This document shows, piece by piece, positions 7,824-17,164 of a DNA stretch of 64,000 bases. The notes below the pieces were generated by a model. The model was not told the DNA's origin, did not search any database, and was given only the letters and a program-made list of their open reading frames with translations. How positions within the stretch are numbered: the first letter of the stretch is position 1; every line of letters starts with the position of its first letter. A program made the position numbers and the translations under genes. The DNA comes from SAR324 cluster bacterium (GTDB lineage Bacteria; SAR324; NAC60-12): assembly GCA_015231825.1 (NCBI GenBank), contig JADGAV010000007.1, forward strand, positions 167,313-231,312, given 5' to 3'.

Positions 7824-9371
7824 TCAATACAACGCTTCGATTAGGTAAGGCCCCTCCTGAGACAAACTTCTTCCGAGGTGCTCTGCAAATTCTTCCGCCG
7901 TCGTAGCGACTCCGGCAGGAACCCCCATCCCTTTGGCAAGTGCAACCCAGTCGAGATCGGGTTGATCCAACGCAAACATGCTGCGTGCTTTCGATCCTAT
8001 TTCATTCACCCCCAAACGCCAAAATTCAGTTTCAATAATCCCATAGGAGCGATTTGAAAAAATAACAGTGGTCACATCCAATCCTTCACGGGCCTGCGTC
8101 CAAAGTGCCTGGTTGGTATACATCGCCCCCCCATCCCCGCAGAGGCTAATCACTCTTCGATCCGGCGCTGCAATTGCGGCACCCGCGGCAACAGGCCCCC
8201 CCTGCCCGATCGCTCCTCCCGTGATATTCAACCAGCTGTGAGGTGCAGCTTTCTGAGCAGGAACAAAGACCGCGCGACCTCCACCAGAATCAAGCGAAAA
8301 AATCGTATTGTCCGGCATCAATGCAGCCACGACGGCCCCGATTTTTTCAAGGTTCAGTTGACCTGAAGGAAGGCCCGGTCTGGCGACTTCGTTGCTGTAC
8401 CCGGCAGTTTTGGAGACCTTGAGTGTTTCCGCAAGATCTGAAAGAGCCCCTACAATATCCTCTTCCGGTTTTGCAAGGGTATATACCTGGCAACTTTCAG
8501 GAACGAGGCTGCTGGGATGTGATTGGTAGGCAAAAAAACTAACTGGTGCTCTGCTCCCCGCCAAAATTAATTTCTGTACCCCTTTAAACCTTTCCAGGAT
8601 GTCTTCTGGAAAATAGGGAAGCCGGCTGACCGGCCCACGCCCTGGTCCTCCTTCCAATCGGGAAGGAGAGCCTGCACACCAGACCTGACATCCGGTGGCG
8701 GCAGCCAGACGATTTGCGAAGGCAAGGCCTTCTTCCAACATGGCAGGGCCATCTAAAAGAATTGCTGAATTGGCATCAAGGACTTGAGCCGCTTCATCGA
8801 CCGCCTTCCCCGAAGCTTTTTTTCTAGAAGGCAGCGGGTTCGGCGGAACCGGGCGAGAAGCTTCATTCCAACAGGCATCCGCCGGTATAACCAGTGTTGA
8901 AATCTGCCCCAGACTGCCAGGTTTTGCCGTCATTGCGGCGCTTACAGCATCAGCGCCATCTCTGGCAATGCTCTCTGCCGTGCTGTTTTCCTTGTACCAT
9001 GCAGAAAAATTTCTCCCTAAGGTTTCAATATCAGAGGTGAGTGGAGCATCGTAACCTAAATGATAGTCAGGATGATTTCCGACCAAATTGACGAGGGGTG
9101 TTGAAGCGCGACGGGCATTGTGCAAATTGGCAATACCATTAGCCAAACCGGGCCCCAGATGAAGCAGTGTTGCTGCCGGGGTGCCGGTCATTCTTCCATA
9201 GCCATCAGCAGCTCCGGTACAGACGCCTTCAAACAATGCCAGAACAGCCCGCATTTCAGGGACTGCATCAATAGCCTGGACCAGGTGAATTTCCGAAGTT
9301 CCAGGATTGCTGAAACACGTATCGACTCCTGCAGACAGCAGCGTACGAATTAAACTTTCTGCACCATTCAT
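7824..9371 (-). CDS. Thiamine-diphosphate-dependent enzyme, acetolactate synthase-like
   Basis: 515-aa ThDP enzyme of the acetolactate synthase / benzoylformate decarboxylase superfamily. Glu48 in LALFEGVCTGAADGYGRM is the cofactor-activating glutamate; the C-terminal ThDP/Mg motif starts at GDG (412-414) and ends near Asn440 in FSNRSYG. The order is N-terminal pyrimidine-binding domain, a central domain lacking an obvious FAD-type motif, then the C-terminal pyrophosphate-binding domain. It is shorter than IlvB (about 570 aa) and has no small-subunit gene nearby, so a role in branched-chain amino acid synthesis is unlikely; a 2-oxoacid decarboxylase or lyase is more probable. The ATG at 9371 has AAGGAG. 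It is convergent with the gene at 6487. Confidence 0.9.
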   Translation of the reverse strand: MNGAESLIRTLLSAGVDTCFSNPGTSEIHLVQAIDAVPEMRAVLALFEGVCTGAADGYGRMTGTPAATLLHLGPGLANGIANLHNARRASTPLVNLVGNHPDYHLGYDAPLTSDIETLGRNFSAWYKENSTAESIARDGADAVSAAMTAKPGSLGQISTLVIPADACWNEASRPVPPNPLPSRKKASGKAVDEAAQVLDANSAILLDGPAMLEEGLAFANRLAAATGCQVWCAGSPSRLEGGPGRGPVSRLPYFPEDILERFKGVQKLILAGSRAPVSFFAYQSHPSSLVPESCQVYTLAKPEEDIVGALSDLAETLKVSKTAGYSNEVARPGLPSGQLNLEKIGAVVAALMPDNTIFSLDSGGGRAVFVPAQKAAPHSWLNITGGAIGQGGPVAAGAAIAAPDRRVISLCGDGGAMYTNQALWTQAREGLDVTTVIFSNRSYGIIETEFWRLGVNEIGSKARSMFALDQPDLDWVALAKGMGVPAGVATTAEEFAEHLGRSLSQEGPYLIEALY

Positions 9372-9994
9372 TGCTCTAGACTCCTTTTTAAGTTGGGATT
9401 GTTCAGTAATCAGGAAGGTCGAAAATATAGAACTTTACAGTTATTTTTGCAAACTCTATCCATTGGCATTTTCGTATTTCAGCACCATCGGTATTCCTCT
9501 GCAATTCCTTTTCACTTTTTGACTCGATGCATATCATATGGAGAAACACAAAATCGGCTCCACCGAATGGAATTGACCACATTTGCGGAAGGAACATTGA
9601 GCTTGAGCAGTCCTAAAAATTTTAGGATTCATTCATGATTTTTCCTGGATTCCGTATAAAGAGAGCGCCAATCAATGAAGAAGCCCATCCCGGCTGCCAG
9701 AATCAGAAATTCGGATTTTTCTTGCTTTCGATGCCCATGGAAGAAACACGATTCTTATTGATCAGTGCCAGAGTATTTTTGCTTCAGAGAAGAGAGAATT
9801 GAAAGGGGCAGAGCATTTCGCTCTAAACTTGGAAGGATCGGGAAATGAAGTCTCAGTTCCTTGATATTAGCGGCACGAGGATAAAAACTTATAGGCCTCA
9901 TTCTGGGACGATTCGGATGGAATCCGCCCGAAATTGCGCAATCTCTGTCGAAGGCGAAAAGAAAGGTTGTAAAACGGAAAAATTTGAAAACCTA
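9372..9994. other. Gene-free gap of about 620 bp
   Basis: I see no convincing gene here on either strand; the short open frames have no good start signals. A perfect small palindrome lies at 9611-9627. The segment directly upstream of the ThDP enzyme gene presumably holds its promoter, but I cannot pick a clear one. Confidence 0.5.
9611..9627. promoter_or_regulatory. Perfect 8+1+8 palindrome
   Basis: TCCTAAAA, one central A, TTTTAGGA: a 17-base symmetric site 240 bp upstream of the ThDP enzyme start. It has no loop, which favours a protein-binding site over a transcript hairpin. No regulator gene is adjacent. Confidence 0.35.
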
Positions 9995-10408
9995 TCAGTC
10001 TTCATCCTGCCAAAACGATTCGTCACCATCCGGATCAAATCCAGTATCATCACCGTAAAGATCATCTGTCCCGTCATCACCGTACAGATCATCAGCGGCA
10101 TCATCGACGTTAAAATCCAGAGGATCATTTTCATCCAGAGGACCTTGAATTTCTCCAATTTGCTGATCATAAGCAAGCAGATCTTCTTTGCTCATCCGAA
10201 ATCCCTTTTTTAATTCTCTTACATAATTCGCCAGAGGTCCAAAAGGATTTTGATCACAAATTTTCTGCATCTCATCGAAAGACGCTTTTGCAGGTTCTTC
10301 CTCTATGCCATTTTGCTTTAGTTCGCCACATGCGGCATGCTTGAGTCCCCAAAAATAGGGAATTAAATTCCGGCATTCTGATGGGACCTGAAAAATCTTT
10401 TCTTCCAT
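9995..10408 (-). CDS. Small protein with an acidic DDLYGDD-repeat tail
   Basis: 137 aa, not a family I recognise. Residues 1-95 look like a small helical domain with three Cys (12, 27 and 51). The tail from about residue 97 is strongly acidic and contains two tandem copies of DDLYGDD, then further Asp/Glu and a terminal WQDED. Acidic repeat tails often bind cations, basic proteins or nucleic-acid-binding partners, but no role can be assigned. It has no signal peptide. The ATG at 10408 has only a weak ribosome binding site. A longer frame on the opposite strand is better explained as its shadow. It is probably a real single-gene unit. Confidence 0.65.
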   Translation of the reverse strand: MEEKIFQVPSECRNLIPYFWGLKHAACGELKQNGIEEEPAKASFDEMQKICDQNPFGPLANYVRELKKGFRMSKEDLLAYDQQIGEIQGPLDENDPLDFNVDDAADDLYGDDGTDDLYGDDTGFDPDGDESFWQDED

Positions 10409-10502
10409 TTGATCCGTTAGAATTAGAGGAACTTGTTTGTGGATGCTTCATCCAGAGTGAAAGAACTTATGGCACTTTAATTTGATGAATAGTTTATGTC
10501 TA

Positions 10503-10526
10503 CGGTAATTTTTTTTAAAATTACCG
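10503..10526. other. Perfect 10-bp inverted repeat with T4 loop
   Basis: CGGTAATTTT, a TTTT spacer, then AAAATTACCG, in the divergent gap between the acidic small protein (minus) and the EamA transporter (plus). It lies about 95 bp upstream of the minus gene and 290 bp upstream of the plus gene, so it is better placed as an operator than a terminator; a structured 5' leader is also possible. Confidence 0.45.
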
Positions 10527-10816
10527 AACGATCCCCCTGAAATACTCTGCAAGATTCTCTCCACATAGATTTTTACAGAAAAATATTGAGAACAAAATCT
10601 CATTTTGGCGCCAACATGAATCTTTCTGAACAAGCCCGAAAAGAAAAAAATTCAGGCCACCTGCAGGAAGAAATTTTTCCATACAGGTTTCAGTTCTCTT
10701 TTGTGAATTGATTATAGAAATGCCATGATGCCGCACATTCAAATTCGAAAGCAAATTAGTCCAACCCTGATTTCCAAAAGTACCCGGCGGAAGTTTGAAA
10801 GCAAGAAACGGTTGAC

Positions 10817-11716
10817 ATGAATTCAAACTACATCCCTCCCCGAATACTGCTTTTGCTGAGCGCATTGATTTTTGTCTGGGGATGTTCTTTTCCCATCCTA
10901 AAAATCGGCCTTCGCGAAATCCCGCCCCTGACATTTCGAGCTTCCGTTGTCCCGTTTGGAATCCTTGTCTTGTCGGTGCTCGCATTGATCTCCAGACATT
11001 CATCAATTTTGCCTCGGGGGCAATGGAGAACCCTGATGCTGACCTCTGTTTTTAATGTCACCGGCTGGTTTGTACTGAGCGCCTATGGACTTTCCCTGCT
11101 TGGGTCCGGGCACGCCATCATTATTGCCTATACGATGCCTTTGTGGGCTTCTCTTTTCAGCATGATATTTATCGGAGAGGAGGCTACTGTCAGAAGGATT
11201 GCAGGCTTGTGTTTTGGACTGGCGGGCATGGCAGTTCTGCTTTCAGGGAAATTCGGGATGATCAATTTTTCTCCCATGGGCCTGGTGTGCATGTTTGGAG
11301 CAGCCATCTCCTGGGGAATCGGTACGGTTCTGCAAAAACGGACCACCTGGAATATTCATTCACTGCTGGTGGCACAATGGCAATTTGTGATAGGAGGGTT
11401 GCCCATTGCAGTGGCGGCGCTTCTCTTCGAAGTTCCCGATTTACAGCCCGTTTCCTGGAAGGCAATTGCTGTGGTCGTATACACGTTGCTGTTCCCTCTC
11501 TTGTTCTGCTGGTTTGCGTGGTTTAAAATTGTTTCGATTCTGCCGGTGACCGTAGCAAGCGTCAGTACGATGATTATTCCTGTCATCGGTGTGATCACCA
11601 GCAATTTGATATTAGGGGAAGCCATTGGAAAGTATGAAATTGGGGCCCTCTGCCTGGTCTGTACCGGCCTCGCCTTTGTTCTGATCCCCCCAGGATCTAA
11701 AAGAAAAGCAAACTGA
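10817..11716 (+). CDS. EamA/DMT-family inner-membrane transporter
   Basis: 299-aa membrane protein with about ten predicted helices arranged as two EamA repeats (roughly 10-145 and 155-292). The first repeat starts LLLLSALIFVWGCSFPILKIGL and the second carries GLVCMFGAAISWGIGTVLQK, both typical of drug/metabolite exporters. Substrates in the family include amino acids, nucleosides and other metabolites; this one cannot be assigned. It is a single gene, convergent with the SWIM/SNF2 operon. The ATG at 10817 fits the first helix; its ribosome binding site is weak. Confidence 0.9.
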   Translation: MNSNYIPPRILLLLSALIFVWGCSFPILKIGLREIPPLTFRASVVPFGILVLSVLALISRHSSILPRGQWRTLMLTSVFNVTGWFVLSAYGLSLLGSGHAIIIAYTMPLWASLFSMIFIGEEATVRRIAGLCFGLAGMAVLLSGKFGMINFSPMGLVCMFGAAISWGIGTVLQKRTTWNIHSLLVAQWQFVIGGLPIAVAALLFEVPDLQPVSWKAIAVVVYTLLFPLLFCWFAWFKIVSILPVTVASVSTMIIPVIGVITSNLILGEAIGKYEIGALCLVCTGLAFVLIPPGSKRKAN

Positions 11717-11739
11717 GATTTCTCCTCCAATTTAAAAAT

Positions 11740-11763
11740 TTCCGGCATTTTGCGGTGTTTTTG
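11740..11763 (+). terminator. Possible weak terminator after the EamA gene
   Basis: TTCCGGCATTTTGCGGTG followed by a T5 run, 24 bp after the transporter stop. The stem is short and bulged (CCG-CA with TG-CGG), so the call is tentative. It lies in the convergent gap with the SWIM gene. Confidence 0.3.
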
Positions 11764-11785
11764 ACAATCAGAAAATCACACGAAC

Positions 11786-12628
11786 TCAAAGGCTGTCGCG
11801 ATTCTTTTCACGAATCTTTAGATAAATTGCTTCCATGGCCTCAATGAATGAATTGTCACGATCCCAGAAAGCTGGATAGTCCCCTTGTTTTTTAATGAGG
11901 AGTGCCGATACGCCCGGGGTTCCGCCGTCATAGCTGTCTGCAGGAAATTGCGAAGATTTTCCCCAAAATTCCCTCAGCGAACAGGGCTCCTGAAGCGGCT
12001 GCAGCCGGGGTTCAGCAAAGCAATGCTCACTAAAAATCAGATTTTCTTCCCCGTCAGAAGAGAGCTGAGAAGCAAGCGCCTGTCCCAAAGGAGATTTGAT
12101 CAACTCCTGCATTAAGGCTTTCCTCGACAAGCCCCTCAATTCAAATAGCAAAAAAGGATCTTCATCCAGCATCGAAGCCACTCTGAAATACACCCCTGCC
12201 ACATGTTTACAGGGATTGGAGTAATCGGGACAGGTGCATGAAGTTCTAAAATCATCCCGGTCTTCGGGAAGCAACGGAAAGCCTTGTTGAGAAAAAATTT
12301 GGTCAATCCCATCCGGGATTTCTCCCTGCAGCAATTGAGTGATCCAGGCTGCATTGTTACTCAGTTTTTGGATCAGAGATTCCCAGTCTTCAGGAGCAAT
12401 TGTAGACATTTCAATAGTGACTTGATAGTGAGGCTCTTTGTGAATGCCGTAGTAGTGATTGACATTGCCGCGAACTTTTGCCTTGACCCAATGGCCGTTC
12501 CAATCAAATTTTAAAATCCGATTCGGAGTCCGGTAGGATCGTCCTCTCTGCAGCCTGCCTGATTCCATCAATCGCTTGAGCGCCTCCATGAATCGCTGGC
12601 CCCACCATGTTCTGCTGATTGCTGCCAC
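11786..12628 (-). CDS. SWIM zinc-finger protein
   Basis: 280 aa. The SWIM zinc-binding pattern CxC-x6-CxH is clear: Cys131, Cys133, Cys140 and His142 in CTCPDYSNPCKH. The N terminus begins with the TWWGQRFMEALKRL element found in SWIM proteins partnered with SNF2 helicases. SWIM fingers bind DNA or protein. The gene starts 4 bp after the stop of the SNF2 helicase gene, so the two are transcriptionally coupled and probably act as one complex on nucleic acid. The exact process, repair or chromosome remodelling, is not established for this pair. Confidence 0.9.
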   Translation of the reverse strand: MAAISRTWWGQRFMEALKRLMESGRLQRGRSYRTPNRILKFDWNGHWVKAKVRGNVNHYYGIHKEPHYQVTIEMSTIAPEDWESLIQKLSNNAAWITQLLQGEIPDGIDQIFSQQGFPLLPEDRDDFRTSCTCPDYSNPCKHVAGVYFRVASMLDEDPFLLFELRGLSRKALMQELIKSPLGQALASQLSSDGEENLIFSEHCFAEPRLQPLQEPCSLREFWGKSSQFPADSYDGGTPGVSALLIKKQGDYPAFWDRDNSFIEAMEAIYLKIREKNRDSL

Positions 12629-12632
12629 TTCT

Positions 12633-15600
12633 TCACTCCATTACTGAGTTGCGATTGAGTTCAATCAATTGGCGAAATGCCTGATCATCCAATTCAGTCA
12701 GCCAGGATTCATCACCTCCGACAACCGACTCTGAGAGCTTTTTCTTGTCTTCCAGCATGGCGTCAATCCTTTCTTCCAAAGTTCCTGGAGTGACAAATTT
12801 ATGAACAAATACATTTCTTTTCTGACCAATCCGGAAAGCACGGTCCGTCGCCTGATTTTCAACAGCAGGATTCCACCATCGGTCGAAATGAAAAACATGA
12901 TTGGCTTTAGTCAAAGTAATCCCTACGCCTCCAGCTTTGAGGGAAAGTACGAAGATCCCCGGGTCTGTCTCAATGTCCTGAAATTCACTGATCATGGCCT
13001 CTCGTTTTTGACGACTGGTAGCACCGTGCAAATACCATGTTTTGATGTGTTTTTCGGAACGAAACAATTTTTCCAATTCCTGCCCCACTTCGTTGAATTG
13101 GGTGAAGAGGAGCAGGCTTTCTCCGTTTTCCAATATTTCATTTGCCATTTCCAGCAAGCGACCAAGCTTGTGAGAACGCGCCTCAGAGAATTCGCTTCCG
13201 TCTTTGAGAAATTGAGCGGGGTGGTTGCAGATCTGTTTCAGCTTCATCAACGTTGATAAAATCAGCCCTTTCCGCTGAATTCCCTCCACTTCCTCCAGGG
13301 CTTCTTTCACCTCATCGACCACCGATTGATAAAGAGAGGCCTGTTCTTTTCCCAACGGGCAATAGACTTTTTGTTCCACTTTTTCCGGAAGATCCTTAAT
13401 AATCGCTTTATCGGTTTTGACTCTCCGAAGTATAAAAGGTTCCACCAGTTTTTTGAAAATTTTCAGACGATCCGCATCGTTATCTCTTTGAATCGGAATT
13501 TCATAGAAAGCTTTGAATTTATTTTGAGAATTCAGATATCCTGGATTGAGAAAATTGAAAATCGACCACAAGTCCAACAAGCGGTTTTCGATCGGAGTCC
13601 CCGTGAGAGCAATCCGATGGCGGGATTTTATTTTAAGGATTGCGCGTGTCTGGGTAGCATTTGGATTTTTTATGTTTTGTGCTTCATCCACCACAATCCT
13701 GTGCCAGGGACAAAAATGAAACAATTTGGCGTCAATGCGGGCCAACGCAAACGATGTGATCACAACATCCGCTTGAGCGCATTCTGACTGGAAAGCTTGA
13801 GCTTTGCCGGGCCGCTGGCTGCCATGATGGATGAACGTTTTCAGTTCCGGCCCGAAGCGTTCAATTTCTTTTTGCCAATTCCCCAAAACAGAGGTCGGGG
13901 CAATCAGCAAAGTCGGATCAGGAGAACCGCCATGCTGTCTTTCATGAAGGAGCAGGGCAATGATCTGCACGGTTTTGCCCAATCCCATATCATCCGCGAG
14001 ACAAGGCCCCATTTTCAGAGATTCCAAAAAACAAAGCCAGGACAAGCCCCGTTGCTGGTACTCCCGCAGTTCTCCAAGAAAATTCGACGGCGCATCCAAC
14101 AAGGAAAATTCCCGTTTCTGCTGCAGGCTGGACATCATTTCAGACAAGACCGGATCATATTCGAATTCGACATCCTGCTCCTTTTCAGCGACACGTTTGA
14201 TCAGATCACTCAAAGCAAGTTCTGTTTCCTGCTGCCGGGATTGCCAGAAAGAAAGCATCTCCCCCATTTTTTCCTGGTCCAGCTCCATCCATTGCCCTCT
14301 GAACCGCACCAGAGGCATTTTAGCATTGATCAAAGCTTCCCATTCGTCTTCCGTAATTTCTTCATCACCAATCGAAAGGCGATACTCGTAACGAACCAGT
14401 GTCGGCAGGTTGAAATGTCCGCCGGGAGCGGTCTGGCCGGGCGGTGAGATTCCTTTAACTTTCATGCGCAACCTGGCCCGGCGGCGCCCATCAGGCGTCC
14501 ACCACGCCGGGACCATCACACGGTAACCGGCATCTTCAAGAATCCAGGCTTTTTCTTTCAAAAACGCGTAGGCTTCCTCCATTGAGAGAAGGATCCCATC
14601 CGGCTTTTCCGTCTGCAGTCCTTGCCACAATTTTGGATAAATCCGTGCTGCTGCCCCCATCAAAAGCAAGAAATTCTTATCAAATTCCTTTCCGAAAAAT
14701 TTGGTGAAGTTCACTTTTTCCTTCCCCTGAAGCTGCCAGTACTGGGAAAGGTGGACTTTGAGAGAAGGATCTTTGCGGGATTCCACTAAAAAATCCAATT
14801 GCCAGGAATGGCCCTCATCTTCAGAATCTGAGTTGAGGCGAAAACACAAAACAAAAGGAGTGTTCGTATTCGAAGTTTCCAGCTGCTTCTTCCACCTGAA
14901 CCATTTTTCGAAAGTCGACTTCCACAGTTTACTTTGTCGAGCTATCCTTGTTTTTCCAACGGGAGCAATACAAAGTTCCAGCAACGAGTCAGCGACTCCA
15001 CGATTTTGCTGTTGGGTAAATGGCGTCTGCAATACCAGACTGTCCAGCACACATTCGCTGAAATGCCGAAGCAGTGATTCTGCTTCAAAAAAGCTTTTGT
15101 TTTTCTTCAGACCGGATTGTCCTGCCCTGCAAATCAAGGGCATTGATGGGGCGAATGATGTCAGGATTGATTCAAACCGTGGCGATATAATTTGCCAGTT
15201 TGGCACGATTTCGAACTTTTTTGTGTTTTCGGCTGAAGGGTGAGCTTTCAAGCCTGGAATATACTGATCTTTTAAAATAATTTCACGAAATGCGCACCAA
15301 TAGCAGTACCAGAAAAGCAAATCGGAACCGAGCCGGATTTTCCCGGATGCGTGGAGACTGACAAAGTGAATCTCTTTGAGAAAGGCCAGCGGCTTTTCTG
15401 CAAGGATGCAGTCCACTTGCCACTTTTTTATTTTGAAATGCTCGGGCGGCAAGTCTCCCAAAAACTGGAACATTTCTGAAGAAGGCAGGGGAGCATTCTG
15501 AGCACTGGGGAGTAAAAAATACGGGGGAGCACAGGCACTGAACTGCTGGCGTACCTTTTCATTCACAGAAAATGTATTTTGAAAAAATCCCGCCAGTTCT

Positions 15601-15743
15601 TGTGCGGAAAGGCAGTTCGGGTGAGATTTGACCGAATTATTCAGATTAATTTCGGGGACCTTTTCAACCCAAACAAAAAAATCTCCACCGTTCTTGAAAT
15701 GAGAGGAATCTCGGGGAATCCAGGTTCCATGAATGATCCACAT
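12633..15743 (-). CDS. SNF2-family DEAD/DEAH-box helicase
   Basis: 1036 aa, a normal length for bacterial SNF2 helicases with an N-terminal extension. Residues 1-540 form the helicase-associated N-terminal region (starting MWIIHGTWIP). The ATPase domain follows: ADDMGLGKT Walker A near 583-591, DEAQ Walker B near 684, then TGTPIENR. The C-terminal helicase domain carries LSLKAGGVGITLTKA and the QATDRAFRIGQ motif VI. The motifs look intact, so the protein should be an active DNA translocase. It is the first gene of a two-gene operon with a SWIM protein. The ATG at 15743 matches the usual N terminus. Confidence 0.95.
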   Translation of the reverse strand: MWIIHGTWIPRDSSHFKNGGDFFVWVEKVPEINLNNSVKSHPNCLSAQELAGFFQNTFSVNEKVRQQFSACAPPYFLLPSAQNAPLPSSEMFQFLGDLPPEHFKIKKWQVDCILAEKPLAFLKEIHFVSLHASGKIRLGSDLLFWYCYWCAFREIILKDQYIPGLKAHPSAENTKKFEIVPNWQIISPRFESILTSFAPSMPLICRAGQSGLKKNKSFFEAESLLRHFSECVLDSLVLQTPFTQQQNRGVADSLLELCIAPVGKTRIARQSKLWKSTFEKWFRWKKQLETSNTNTPFVLCFRLNSDSEDEGHSWQLDFLVESRKDPSLKVHLSQYWQLQGKEKVNFTKFFGKEFDKNFLLLMGAAARIYPKLWQGLQTEKPDGILLSMEEAYAFLKEKAWILEDAGYRVMVPAWWTPDGRRRARLRMKVKGISPPGQTAPGGHFNLPTLVRYEYRLSIGDEEITEDEWEALINAKMPLVRFRGQWMELDQEKMGEMLSFWQSRQQETELALSDLIKRVAEKEQDVEFEYDPVLSEMMSSLQQKREFSLLDAPSNFLGELREYQQRGLSWLCFLESLKMGPCLADDMGLGKTVQIIALLLHERQHGGSPDPTLLIAPTSVLGNWQKEIERFGPELKTFIHHGSQRPGKAQAFQSECAQADVVITSFALARIDAKLFHFCPWHRIVVDEAQNIKNPNATQTRAILKIKSRHRIALTGTPIENRLLDLWSIFNFLNPGYLNSQNKFKAFYEIPIQRDNDADRLKIFKKLVEPFILRRVKTDKAIIKDLPEKVEQKVYCPLGKEQASLYQSVVDEVKEALEEVEGIQRKGLILSTLMKLKQICNHPAQFLKDGSEFSEARSHKLGRLLEMANEILENGESLLLFTQFNEVGQELEKLFRSEKHIKTWYLHGATSRQKREAMISEFQDIETDPGIFVLSLKAGGVGITLTKANHVFHFDRWWNPAVENQATDRAFRIGQKRNVFVHKFVTPGTLEERIDAMLEDKKKLSESVVGGDESWLTELDDQAFRQLIELNRNSVME

Positions 15744-16150
15744 TATTCACAATTCTTGAATATGGCAAATTCTCTTGAATATGTTTCTCAAGTTTTATTC
15801 AGATTTGAACGAAGAACGATAAAGTTTTTGCTGTGAAATATCAATATCTTCTTATCCGTCATTCACTTTTTCGAAGCATTGCTGTCGACTTGATCGAGCA
15901 TTTAAAAAAGTTTTCATTTCAAGCACCGGAGAATCATTTTTGCTGCAAAATCCAGGCAAGGACGAACGCGACTTCGACACGAGGCGGAACCTGACAGCAT
16001 ATAAATTTTTTTAAAAATCCATCAAATATGAGGCAGAAGTATAAATTGGTTGAAAAAGACTACAATGGGAATATGATAATACTTAAGATATGTATTTCAT
16101 AGTTTTGATATTTTTTTTTTTAAAAAACGACCTACTCCTTAATTTCTGAT
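15744..16150. other. Divergent intergenic region, about 400 bp
   Basis: This gap separates the SNF2 helicase (minus) from the binding-protein gene (plus). No gene is visible. It contains a promoter candidate at 16050-16077 and a run of eleven T at 16111-16121 within the leader of the plus-strand operon. Confidence 0.5.
16050..16077 (+). promoter_or_regulatory. Sigma70-like promoter for the binding-protein/kinase operon
   Basis: TTGAAA (16050-16055) and TATGAT (16072-16077) are separated by 16 bases, one mismatch each from consensus, about 75 bp before the start codon of the NMT1-like gene. A T11 tract follows in the leader. Confidence 0.45.
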
Positions 16151-17164
16151 ATGTCAAAACAGACTCTGGCAGGAATTATAGCAGTATTGCTCATCGTGTT
16201 TGCAGGAATTGGATTTTGGGTTCACCAAGAATCTCAGCAGAAACCTGCAGGAGAACTCAAAAAACTGACGCTGGGACTGACCAACAGTTTTTTTGAAGCA
16301 ACAGTTTTTATCGCGGAAGAGAAAGGGTTTTTTCGCGAAGAAGGACTGGATTTGACAATTCTAAATTTTCCTTCCGGAAAAGCCGGACTTTCGGCAATGT
16401 TGAGCGGGGAGGGAGTAGACATTTCCTCTGTTGCTCCCTTTCCGATCGTGCTCAGTAGCTTTGAGAGAAAAGATTTTGCGGTTCTGGCCACCTTTGTTTA
16501 TTCCTATGACAATATTAAATTAATTGTAAACAAAAATAGTGGGATACAATCAGGTGCCGATTTGAAAGGAAAAAAAATCGGAACCCCATTCGGTACATCT
16601 GGAGAGTTTTTTATCAATACTTTTCTAACATACCATAGCCTCGGAAACACAGACATCACTGCAATCAATTTGCCTCCTTCTGATTTACCAATTGCTCTCA
16701 AAGAAAACCAGGTGGATGCAATTGTGATTTGGGAGCCTCATGCTTATCAAGCCCAAAAATTGCTGCAGGAGAACGCAGTGCAGCTTCCCAGCTCGGAAAT
16801 TTACAGAGAATCTTTTAATTTCCTGGTGATGAAAGATTATGCTGAAGAAAATTCAGATACGCTCAAACGATTTTTAAAAGCATGTCAAAAAGCAACAGAT
16901 TATATCAATAATCATAAAACTGAAGCTCAGAAGATTGTGATCAAACGATTGAGTCTCGATCAGGAAGTCACAAGCACACTTTGGGAAGATTTTGTTTTCA
17001 AAATCACTTTGGATCAATCGTTACTGATCTCTTTGGAAGACGAAGCCCGCTGGCTCATAAGAAGCAAAAAAACTGACAAAAAGGAAATTCCAAACTATTT
17101 GAATTTTGTTCTTCCGGAAGTGCTGAAAGCCGTAAATCCGAATTCGGTGACGCTTATTCATTGA
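16151..17164 (+). CDS. Membrane-anchored NMT1/SsuA-like substrate-binding protein
   Basis: 337 aa. Residues 8-24 form a hydrophobic N-terminal segment without a clear cleavage site or lipobox Cys, so the protein may stay anchored in the inner membrane. The rest matches the NMT1/THI5/SsuA type-2 periplasmic binding fold (KLTLGLTNSFFEATVFIAEE, then DLKGKKIGTPFGTSGEFFI and DAIVIWEPHAYQAQKL). The family binds pyrimidines, taurine, nitrate or sulfonates for ABC import. No permease or ATPase gene is present; the next gene, overlapping its stop codon (TGATG), is a sensor kinase. I therefore infer a ligand-sensing partner of that kinase rather than a transport component. Confidence 0.88.
   Translation: MSKQTLAGIIAVLLIVFAGIGFWVHQESQQKPAGELKKLTLGLTNSFFEATVFIAEEKGFFREEGLDLTILNFPSGKAGLSAMLSGEGVDISSVAPFPIVLSSFERKDFAVLATFVYSYDNIKLIVNKNSGIQSGADLKGKKIGTPFGTSGEFFINTFLTYHSLGNTDITAINLPPSDLPIALKENQVDAIVIWEPHAYQAQKLLQENAVQLPSSEIYRESFNFLVMKDYAEENSDTLKRFLKACQKATDYINNHKTEAQKIVIKRLSLDQEVTSTLWEDFVFKITLDQSLLISLEDEARWLIRSKKTDKKEIPNYLNFVLPEVLKAVNPNSVTLIH

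Noticed and set aside
9845..10213. 122-codon frame on the plus strand opposite the acidic protein
   Set aside because: Its repetitive Ile-rich sequence is the complement of the Asp-rich tail of the minus-strand gene.
11786..15743. SNF2/SWIM pair as a DISARM-like defence island
   Set aside because: No methyltransferase, DrmA/B or nuclease genes nearby; the pair is a known stand-alone arrangement.
16111..16121. T11 tract as a terminator
   Set aside because: No stem precedes it; it is in the leader of the binding-protein gene.
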